Below are positions 37,270 to 44,294 of a stretch of DNA of 64,000 nt, in pieces (positions within the stretch are counted from its first letter, which is position 1; each line of letters begins with the position of its first letter). The translations under genes were made by a program, and so were the position numbers. The stretch is from Brevundimonas nasdae (lineage in GTDB: Bacteria > Pseudomonadota > Alphaproteobacteria > Caulobacterales > Caulobacteraceae), in NCBI RefSeq assembly GCF_016654005.1, contig NZ_JAEPWN010000010.1, positions 1 through 64,000 of the forward strand, given 5' to 3'. The notes under the pieces were generated by a model. It saw only the letters and a list, made by a program, of their open reading frames with translations, ran no database searches and was not told where the DNA came from.

Positions 37270-39105
37270 ATGGGGATTCAAGAGCGGGCGCGTCCGCGCG
37301 GCGTCGGTGTTCGCAGTCGGGCAGGGCGCCGGGCGATGCGATGGGCGAGGCTGTTGCCCTTGCTGGTTCAGATCGGGGCCGCCCCCGTTCTGGCGCAAAA
37401 CCTCAATCCTGCGCTTGTCACCGAGGCGGAGCGGTCCGGCTTCACCCATACCGGCCGTTATGCCGAGGTCGCGTCGCTGAACGCCGCCTTTGCTGCGGCC
37501 TATCCGGACGCCGTGCGGGCCTTCACCTTCGGCACGACCGCGGAAGGACGACCCCTCCATGCGCTGGCGGTTTCGCGCAGCGGCGCCCTGACGCCAGAGG
37601 CGGCGCGTGAACGCGGTCTGCCGGTCATTCTGATCCAGGGCGGCATTCACGCCGGCGAGATCGATGGCAAGGACGCGGGCTATCTGGCCCTGCGCCAATT
37701 GCTGGAGGGTGAAGTCGCCGCGGGCGCGCTGGAGAAACAGGTGGTCCTGTTCGTCCCGGTCTATAATGCGGACGGTCACGAACGTTTCGGCCGCTGGAAC
37801 CGGCCCAATCAGCGCGGACCGGTGGAGAGCGGCGTCCGCGCCACGGCCCAGAACTACAATCTGAACCGCGACTATGTGAAGGCGGACGCGCCTGAGACAC
37901 GCGCCCTGCTGGGGCTGATCAACACCTGGGATCCGATCATCTATACGGACCTGCATGTGACGAACGGCGCCCAGTTCGAACATGATGTCGCGATCCAGCT
38001 GGAGCCCTTGACGGCGGGGGATGCGACGCTGGCGGGGCTGGGGTTGTCGCTGAGGGATGCGCTCATCGCCCGACAGACCCGTCATGGGGCCTTGCCGCTG
38101 CCCTTCTATCCGACGCTGGCCCGGCGCGATGATCCCACGTCCGGCTTCGTCAACACCGTCTATTCGCCGCGATACTCCACGGGCTATTCCGTGCTCAGGA
38201 ACCGCTTCTCCATCCTGCTCGAAACCCATTCGTGGAAAGAATATCCGGTCCGGGTCAACATCACGCGCAACTTCATCGTCGATCTGGTCGAGGAGACGGC
38301 GGCGCACGGAAAAGCCTGGCTGCGTGAAGCCCATGCGGCGGACGAACGCGCCGTCCGTCTGGCCGGACAGTCGGTCGTTCTGGACTGGAAGGCGACCGAT
38401 CAGGCGCGTCTGATCGATTTTCGCGGCTACGCCTACACCCTGACCCCCTCGGCTGTGACGGGCGGCCTGCTGGTTCGCTATGACGAGACGCAGCCCCAGA
38501 TATGGCGTGTCCCGCTGCGTGATCAGATGCAGCCGTCGATCACCGCCCGCCTGCCGCGCGGCGGCTATGTGGTCCAGCCCGCCTATGCCGATGCTGTGGC
38601 GGCGCTTTTGGACCTGCACGGCGTCACCTATCGGCGGCTTGATCGTCCGGTTCCAACGGCTGCGCTGGAGACTTTCCGCGCGCAGACAGTGACCTTGGCG
38701 CCGGTCCCCAACGAAGGGCGTCAACGCGCCGAGGTGACCGGCGAATGGAAGCCCGAGGTGCGCGACCTTCCCGTCGGATCGCTCTTCGTCCCAAGCGCAC
38801 AGTCCGGGGTGCGGCTGGTCGCGGCCCTGTTCGAACCGGCTGGACCGGATTCTCTGCTGTCATGGGGCCAGTTCAACGGCGCGCTGCAGTCCGGCGCCTA
38901 TCTGGAGCCCTATGTCGCCGAAGACATCGCACTGGAGCAACTGCGCGACCCGGCCGTCGCCGCCGAGTTCGCCCGTCGTCTGGCCCGCGAGCCGGAATTC
39001 GCCCGTGACCCCCGCGCCCGCATCGAGTTCTTCGCCCGCCGACATTCTTCGTGGGATCCCGACACCCGCCTGTACCCGGTGTTCCGATCTTCAGTCGTAT
39101 TCTAG
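37270..39105 (+). CDS. M14-family zinc carboxypeptidase, exported
   Basis: The protein is up to 611 residues; an in-frame ATG at 37336 (MRWARLLPLL) gives a cleaner signal peptide. M14 zinc ligands are visible: IQGGIHAGEIDGKD (His-x2-Glu, about residues 127-130) and YTDLHVTNG (third His), with the general-base Glu likely in LLETHSWKEYPVR. PNQRGPVESGVRATAQNYNL and NRDYVKAD are typical of the family's substrate pocket. A non-catalytic C-terminal region of about 200 residues follows. It would trim C-terminal residues from peptides in the periplasm. The TAG stop lies within the CTAG target of the following IS remnant. Confidence 0.88.
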   Translation: MGIQERARPRGVGVRSRAGRRAMRWARLLPLLVQIGAAPVLAQNLNPALVTEAERSGFTHTGRYAEVASLNAAFAAAYPDAVRAFTFGTTAEGRPLHALAVSRSGALTPEAARERGLPVILIQGGIHAGEIDGKDAGYLALRQLLEGEVAAGALEKQVVLFVPVYNADGHERFGRWNRPNQRGPVESGVRATAQNYNLNRDYVKADAPETRALLGLINTWDPIIYTDLHVTNGAQFEHDVAIQLEPLTAGDATLAGLGLSLRDALIARQTRHGALPLPFYPTLARRDDPTSGFVNTVYSPRYSTGYSVLRNRFSILLETHSWKEYPVRVNITRNFIVDLVEETAAHGKAWLREAHAADERAVRLAGQSVVLDWKATDQARLIDFRGYAYTLTPSAVTGGLLVRYDETQPQIWRVPLRDQMQPSITARLPRGGYVVQPAYADAVAALLDLHGVTYRRLDRPVPTAALETFRAQTVTLAPVPNEGRQRAEVTGEWKPEVRDLPVGSLFVPSAQSGVRLVAALFEPAGPDSLLSWGQFNGALQSGAYLEPYVAEDIALEQLRDPAVAAEFARRLAREPEFARDPRARIEFFARRHSSWDPDTRLYPVFRSSVVF

Positions 39106-39605
39106 GCTCAGGACTCATAGCCGGAAGAGCGCGGTTGCGGGGAGGGCTATGGCGGTCGGGCATTGATCGTAGCGACTGGCGACGCGCCACCAGTCCTTCA
39201 GGCGTCCGAACATGACTTCAATGCGGTTGCGTCGTTTGTAGCGGCGTTTGTCGTAGCGGATGGGTTCGATCCGGGGCTTTCGTCCGAGGATGCAGGGCGT
39301 GATCCCCTTGGCCTCCAGAGCGTCGCTGAACCAATCGGCGCCATAGCCTCTCTCGTCCAACACCCATTGCGCCTTGGGCAGGCATCAGCGCCGGTGTAGT
39401 CGCTGACCTGGCCTGCCGTCATGAACAGGCTGATCGGGCGTCCGTTCGCATCGGTCGCGACGTTCGGACTGGGCGCCGGACAGACCCTCCATCATCCGCA
39501 CGAAGACGCGGCATTCATTTCACCGCCTGCCAATACAGGTCGCTTATATTCAGACTTCTCGGTGGCCTGAATCAGATCGTGCGCGTCACATCAATGGGCC
39601 TGAGC
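39106..39605. mobile_element. Degenerate IS5-family element with CTAG duplication
   Basis: This 500-bp stretch begins GCTCAGGACTCATAG (39106) and ends with a matching inverted GGGCCTGAGC (to 39605); only the outer 7 bases are perfect. It is flanked by CTAG at 39102-39105 and 39606-39609. The minus strand carries a frameshifted, internally deleted IS5-type transposase. It is inactive and lies exactly at the stop codon of the M14 gene. Confidence 0.65.
39115..39430 (-). pseudogene. IS5-family transposase C-terminal remnant, frameshifted
   Basis: The upstream frame reads MTAGQVSDYTGAD, the motif ahead of the second catalytic Asp, then shifts frame to KAQWVLDERGYGADWF, and ends FGRLKDWWRVASRYDQCP, the Glu-containing DDE tail of IS5 transposases. 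Further upstream, up to about 39540, VRMMEGLSGAQSE matches an earlier part of the same family, so internal sequence has been lost. Confidence 0.75.
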
Positions 39606-39678
39606 CTAGACCTTATCAACCGTTGCCCGCGTCCATTGCGCCGGGGTAAGGGTCTGTCACGCTCGTTGGGAGTATTCT

Positions 39679-41001
39679 ATGCGTGTTGCGATGATTGGCA
39701 CGGGCTATGTCGGCCTGGTGTCAGGGGCCTGTTTTGCCGATTTCGGTCATGTGGTGACCTGCATCGACAAGGATCCGTCCAAGATCGAGCGGCTGAACGG
39801 CGGCGAGATTCCGATCTATGAGCCGGGCCTGGATGATCTGGTCGCGACGAACGTGCGCGAAGGGCGGCTGTCCTTCACCCTGGACGGCGCCGAGGCCATT
39901 CGCAAGGCCGACGCCGTCTTCATCGCCGTGGGCACCCCGACCCGTCGCGGCGACGGCCATGCGGACCTGTCCTATGTCTATGCCGCCGCCGAAGAGATCG
40001 CCGGCCTGATCGACGGCTTCACCGTGGTGGTGACCAAGTCCACCGTCCCGGTCGGCACCGGCGACGAGGTCGAGGCCATCATCCGAAAGGCCAATCCGAA
40101 CGCCGACTTCGCCGTGGTGTCGAACCCGGAGTTCCTGCGCGAAGGCGCCGCCATCGGCGACTTCAAACGTCCCGACCGGGTGGTGATCGGCGTCAACGAC
40201 ATCGACGGCGACGTAGGCCAGCGCGCCAAGGGCGTGATGGGTGAACTGTACCGCCCGCTGAACCTGAACGAGAGCCCGCTGCTGTTCGTGGGCCGCCGCA
40301 CGTCCGAGCTGATCAAATACGCCGCCAACGCCTTCCTGGCGATGAAGATCACCTTCATCAACGAGATGGCCGACCTGTGCGAAGCCGTCGGTGCCGACGT
40401 GCAGCAGGTCGCGCGCGGCATCGGCCTGGACAAGCGGATCGGGTCCAAGTTCCTGCACGCCGGGCCGGGCTATGGTGGCAGCTGCTTCCCCAAGGACACC
40501 ATCGCCCTGGTCCGCACGGCCCAGCAGTATGGCGCACCGGTCAAGCTGATCGAGGCCACGGTCGAGGTCAACGACGCGCGCAAGAAGGCCATGGCCGGTC
40601 GCGTCGAGACCACCCTGGGCGACAGCGTCTCCGGCAAGACGGTCGCCCTGTTGGGCCTGACCTTCAAGCCCAACACCGACGACATGCGCGACGCGCCCAG
40701 CCTCGACATCGCCCCCGCCCTGATCGCCGCCGGCGCCAGGGTTCAGGCCTTTGATCCCGAGGGCATGCATGAGGCCGCCAAGCTGCTGGACGGGGTGGAG
40801 ATGAAGGCCAGCGCCTATGAGGCCGTAACCGGCGCCGACGCCGTGGTCATCGTCACCGAATGGGACCAGTTCCGCGCTCTGGATCTGGACCGGATCAAGC
40901 TGCTGATGAAACAGCCTGTGCTGGTGGACCTGCGCAACGTCTATCGGCCCGAGGATATGCTGAAGCGCGGCTTCAAATACTCCGGCATCGGACGCGGCTG
41001 A
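39679..41001 (+). CDS. ugd: UDP-glucose 6-dehydrogenase
   Basis: The 440-residue enzyme has an N-terminal NAD site (MRVAMIGTGYVGLVSGACFA), the catalytic Cys in GPGYGGSCFPKDTIAL (about residue 268), and a C-terminal UDP-binding domain with LGLTFKPNTDDMRDAPSLD. It oxidises UDP-glucose twice to UDP-glucuronate for surface polysaccharide. GGGAG precedes the ATG. It overlaps the epimerase start by one base (TGATG), so the two consecutive steps are coupled. Confidence 0.96.
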   Translation: MRVAMIGTGYVGLVSGACFADFGHVVTCIDKDPSKIERLNGGEIPIYEPGLDDLVATNVREGRLSFTLDGAEAIRKADAVFIAVGTPTRRGDGHADLSYVYAAAEEIAGLIDGFTVVVTKSTVPVGTGDEVEAIIRKANPNADFAVVSNPEFLREGAAIGDFKRPDRVVIGVNDIDGDVGQRAKGVMGELYRPLNLNESPLLFVGRRTSELIKYAANAFLAMKITFINEMADLCEAVGADVQQVARGIGLDKRIGSKFLHAGPGYGGSCFPKDTIALVRTAQQYGAPVKLIEATVEVNDARKKAMAGRVETTLGDSVSGKTVALLGLTFKPNTDDMRDAPSLDIAPALIAAGARVQAFDPEGMHEAAKLLDGVEMKASAYEAVTGADAVVIVTEWDQFRALDLDRIKLLMKQPVLVDLRNVYRPEDMLKRGFKYSGIGRG

Positions 41002-41975
41002 TGGGCGCGCCGATCATCGTCACCGGCGCGGCTGGCTTCATCGGCATGCACACGGCCGAGCGCCTGCTCGACCGTGGCGAGACCGTGATCGGCGTCGATG
41101 TCTTCAACGACTATTACGACCCGGCGCTGAAAGAGGCCCGCGCCGCCCGGCTGGAAGGCCGCGAGGGCTTTCGCATGGTCCGGGCCGACATCGCTGATCA
41201 TGAGCAGATGAAGGCCCTGGTCGACGACGCAGGCGCCGAGCGGATCGTGCATCTGGCCGCCCAGGCCGGCGTTCGCTACTCGATCGAGAACCCGTTCGCC
41301 TATGAGCGCTCCAACCTGGCGGGCCATCTGTCCATGCTGGAGGCTGCGCGCCACAACGGCGTGAAACATCTGGTCTATGCCTCGTCCAGCTCGGTCTATG
41401 GCGACCGGCCGCTGGAGGGCGCAGGCTTTCGCGAAGATGACCCGACGGTCGATCCCGTCTCGCTGTACGCCGCGACCAAACGCTCGTGCGAACTGCTGAG
41501 CCAGAGCTACGCCAGACTGTACGGCTTCCCCCAGTCCGGCCTGCGCTTCTTCACCGTCTATGGTCCGTGGGGCCGCCCGGACATGGCCTATTTCAGCTTC
41601 ACCCGGAAGATCGCGCGCGGTGAACCCATCGAGGTCTATGGCGAGGGCAGGATGGCCCGCGACTTCACCTATATCGACGACATCGTCGACGGCATCGTCG
41701 GCGTTCTGGACAACCCGCCGCCGCAAGGATCGCACGAGGTCTACAACATCGGCGACAGCCAGCCCGTCGGCTTGATGGAGATGATCTCCACCCTGGAAGA
41801 CGCCCTAGGCGCCCAGGCGCAGAAGATCATGCGCCCCATGCAGCCCGGCGACGTCACCGCCACCTACGCCGACGTCTCTAAACTGAACGCCCTGACCGGC
41901 TACAGGCCGAAGGTGCCGCTGAAGGACGGGCTGGAGCAGTTCGTCAAATGGTGGCGGGGATACGAGAACGGGTGA
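41001..41975 (+). CDS. UDP-glucuronate 4-epimerase (SDR family)
   Basis: This 324-residue extended SDR starts MGAPIIVTGAAGFIGMHTAERL, has the catalytic SSSSVYG and YAATKRSCE (Ser, Tyr-x3-Lys), and carries RFFTVYGPWGRPDMAYF, a signature of UDP-glucuronate 4-epimerases. It would convert UDP-glucuronate from the upstream dehydrogenase to UDP-galacturonate for capsule, O-antigen or lipopolysaccharide core. No glycosyltransferase cluster for these sugars is adjacent, so the acceptor pathway must be elsewhere. Confidence 0.92.
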   Translation: MGAPIIVTGAAGFIGMHTAERLLDRGETVIGVDVFNDYYDPALKEARAARLEGREGFRMVRADIADHEQMKALVDDAGAERIVHLAAQAGVRYSIENPFAYERSNLAGHLSMLEAARHNGVKHLVYASSSSVYGDRPLEGAGFREDDPTVDPVSLYAATKRSCELLSQSYARLYGFPQSGLRFFTVYGPWGRPDMAYFSFTRKIARGEPIEVYGEGRMARDFTYIDDIVDGIVGVLDNPPPQGSHEVYNIGDSQPVGLMEMISTLEDALGAQAQKIMRPMQPGDVTATYADVSKLNALTGYRPKVPLKDGLEQFVKWWRGYENG

Positions 41976-42254
41976 AGCATCGTCACCGTCGGATCTGGCG
42001 GCGGAAATGGTCCGGTTGCGGCGCGAGAACGGGCAACTTCGGATGGAGCACGAACCGAAGGTCGGCGCGTAGCAGCCACATTCTGAAAAAGCCGCGCTCA
42101 TAAACGCTTCGCCGTCCTTCGGGGTGAAGCGGCCTTCCGTAGATCGCATGGCGCTGGGCAGGCAGCACCACCTTGTCGGGCGGGAAAAAACCGCGACGGC
42201 GCTTGCGTCATTCGATGGGAGCCGCTACAGACCCGCCCTCGCCGCAAGGCAGAC
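41976..42254. other. Intergenic stretch with possible IS3-type scrap before the tRNA
   Basis: At 41992-42072 the plus strand reads DLAAEMVRLRRENGQLRM, which resembles the leucine-zipper end of IS3-family OrfA, then stops at a TAG. No inverted ends or OrfB are seen. The remainder, rich in short complementary patches, holds nothing recognisable and leads to the tRNA. Confidence 0.35.
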
Positions 42255-42331
42255 GCACCCGTAGCTCAGCTGGATAGAGCACCAGACTACGAATCTGGGG
42301 GTCAGGAGTTCGAATCTCTTCGGGTGCGCCA
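42255..42331 (+). tRNA. tRNA-Arg (ACG anticodon)
   Basis: The 77-nt cloverleaf has a perfect 7-bp acceptor stem (GCACCCG with CGGGTGC), a D arm with AGCTGGATA, an anticodon stem CCAGA/TCTGG with loop CTACGAA (anticodon ACG), a 5-nt variable loop, a T loop TTCGAAT, discriminator G and an encoded CCA at 42329-42331. The ACG anticodon is normally modified to ICG and reads CGN codons. Confidence 0.97.
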
Positions 42332-42443
42332 TCTTTCTTCAATCGTGCACTTTGCGTTTGACGCGCTTCTCCAGCGCCCTTGTTGACGTCTGTTTGGCGG
42401 AATATTTTACATCTTTGACGCTGTGACGCCGAGGGGCGCGGCC

Positions 42444-43121
42444 TCATGTGGTCGTTAGCTGGAAGCTCAACCTTAGCGCGCCGTTGATGCCTTTGACGCC
42501 CATGCGCATGCAGATGGCGCGGAGGTGGGCGCGGACGGTGTGGATGGAGACGTCCATCTGGCGGCCGATCTCCTTTGGCGGTTCGCCGCAAGTCAGGTGA
42601 GACAGCACCGTGATCTCGGCGCGCGTCAGACCGAACACGGCGCGCAGGGATTCGATCCCTTCGGTGCTGACGCACTGGGCGGGCCGCGCGGTGGCGAAGA
42701 TCTTGTTCTCGACATCGGGCAGGGCGATCAGGTCCAGCAGGCACCAGTCGTCGTCGCCTGATCGAAACAGGACCCGGCCGCTGGGCTGACGGTGCGTGTT
42801 CAGTCGGGCCAGGAGACTGTCAAACTCGGGGCGGTTGCGATGTTTTTGACAGAGGAAGGCGCCGCCTGCGCCGACCATGCCGGAGGCGATCATGGCGCGG
42901 CCTGCGGCATTGCATTGCTGGATGGCGCCTTGCGCGTTCAGAACAAACCGCGCCAGACCATCATGTTCGAACCAACTTGTGCAGTCATCCTGCGGCAGCG
43001 GTCCGGGACCGGACAAGAAACTGCGGCGCTCGGTCATACGTAGGGGCGCCGCGATCGGGCCCCTGAAATGCCGGTCTGCGTCAGTCCTTGACGGCGCCTG
43101 TGTAAACGCGTGTTCGATCAT
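42444..43121 (-). CDS. LuxR-type HTH transcriptional regulator
   Basis: This 225-residue protein has a PAS-like N-terminal half (FEHDGLARFVLNAQGAIQQC) and a C-terminal LuxR/FixJ helix-turn-helix (LTRAEITVLSHLTCGEPPKE, then IGRQMDVSIHTVRAHLRAI). GGGGAGAGGC precedes the ATG at 43121. It lies downstream of the pilus operon on the same strand, and a second regulator of the same design lies at the operon's other end. Control of pilus expression is inferred from position only. Confidence 0.8.
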   Translation of the reverse strand: MIEHAFTQAPSRTDADRHFRGPIAAPLRMTERRSFLSGPGPLPQDDCTSWFEHDGLARFVLNAQGAIQQCNAAGRAMIASGMVGAGGAFLCQKHRNRPEFDSLLARLNTHRQPSGRVLFRSGDDDWCLLDLIALPDVENKIFATARPAQCVSTEGIESLRAVFGLTRAEITVLSHLTCGEPPKEIGRQMDVSIHTVRAHLRAICMRMGVKGINGALRLSFQLTTT

Positions 43122-43361
43122 GCCTCTCCCCAGTCCCAATCCACAGTCAGATCGTTCGCTCTGCCGTGTTATGTTGTTGAAATCAGAACGCTACATGAGA
43201 TCGCCAGGGGCGGACGCCCTTAAGATCCCATCGAACAGAGACGGCCGATCTAACCGCGCCGACCCGTTCGACTATCCTTGATTTCAGCGTTATCACTTTG
43301 ATCGGCCACTCGTAATTGCCATTGTTGGCTAACCCGAATGGGTGACGCTGCGGGTTGGGGG

Positions 43362-44294
43362 TCAGTGGGGCGAAATGTCTATTGTGAGTACGTCCTGATA
43401 TTTTCCGGCCATCTGGCCGGAGACGGCGCCCAGGGTGAACAGCATCGGCAAGGAGGCGCCGGCCAGGGTGCGCGGCGGATCGATCGCCTTTGTCCATGGC
43501 GCGCTCAGATCGACAGGATCGCCTTGAAGTTCAACCGTGTAGGGGACGTTTGACGGGGTCTCCACATCCCCCAGCCGCCGCATCACCCCGCGATGCTCGG
43601 AACTGATCGACAGGGTCGAGGGGGCGTTGGCGCGGACCTGTACGAAGATCCGACGCGTCGCGCCGGTGACGGCGTCTCCGAAATCGACCACCTCGACGCT
43701 TGAGCCCGAGCCGAAGGCGCCTGCTGCGCCCGCCAGGTTCAGTTGGGCGCGCGGCGTGGACACCAGTTGCACGCGGACAGGCAGGGGCGGGACGAGCAGT
43801 TTGCCTTCTCCGTCCTGGATCAAAAGCTTCAGATCGGCGGCGTAGGTTCCGGCGTCAGGCACCGCATCGACGACAATGGCGGTGTCCAACTGGGCGTCGC
43901 CGGACGCCTGACCCGACAGGGTGTAGCGGAACACGCCCGGCTCCAGCTCAGAGGTTCTCAGGCCGGAAGATTCGCGAGGGCGAAACTGCACGCCGACGCC
44001 GCCAAGGGCCAGGCTGGCGGCGGGCACGCCCGCTTCGTCGATGAACGACAGGCGCAGGTCGCATTCGGCGTCGCCCTGGTTCTTGAGACCCAGGTCCAGC
44101 GCCCCGGCGGACGGCCCCAGGGCGAAGGGATTGTAGTCGATGACGACGGCGCTGGGCGTGCGGGTCAAGGCAAGGTCGCAGGCCTGGGCGCCCGTTGTGA
44201 GTCCGAACGCCAGTCCCCCCGTAAAGAGCCAGGAGAACAGGTGTCGGCGCTTGTGATTATTCCACCGGTTTGGACGTGCGGATTTCGCCGACAT
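43362..44294 (-). CDS. Pilus tip subunit with spore-coat-U-like domain (CsuE-like)
   Basis: The 310-residue exported protein has a signal peptide ending near GAQA, then CDLALTRTPSAVVIDYNPF, and an alternating beta-rich sequence. It ends PMLFTLGAVSGQMAGKYQDV, which resembles the G-strand end of SCPU-domain subunits. As last gene of the operon after chaperone and usher, with a size for two domains, it fits the tip adhesin of archaic (Csu) pili. The chosen ATG (44294) follows GGAAGGAA and overlaps the usher's 3' end by 38 nt. The similarity is weak, so the assignment rests partly on operon order. Confidence 0.72.
   Translation of the reverse strand: MSAKSARPNRWNNHKRRHLFSWLFTGGLAFGLTTGAQACDLALTRTPSAVVIDYNPFALGPSAGALDLGLKNQGDAECDLRLSFIDEAGVPAASLALGGVGVQFRPRESSGLRTSELEPGVFRYTLSGQASGDAQLDTAIVVDAVPDAGTYAADLKLLIQDGEGKLLVPPLPVRVQLVSTPRAQLNLAGAAGAFGSGSSVEVVDFGDAVTGATRRIFVQVRANAPSTLSISSEHRGVMRRLGDVETPSNVPYTVELQGDPVDLSAPWTKAIDPPRTLAGASLPMLFTLGAVSGQMAGKYQDVLTIDISPH

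Noticed and set aside
41805-42149. Minus-strand frame of 114 codons downstream of the epimerase
   Set aside because: It overlaps the epimerase 3' end in antisense, is rich in Arg/Ser/Cys, and has no domain.
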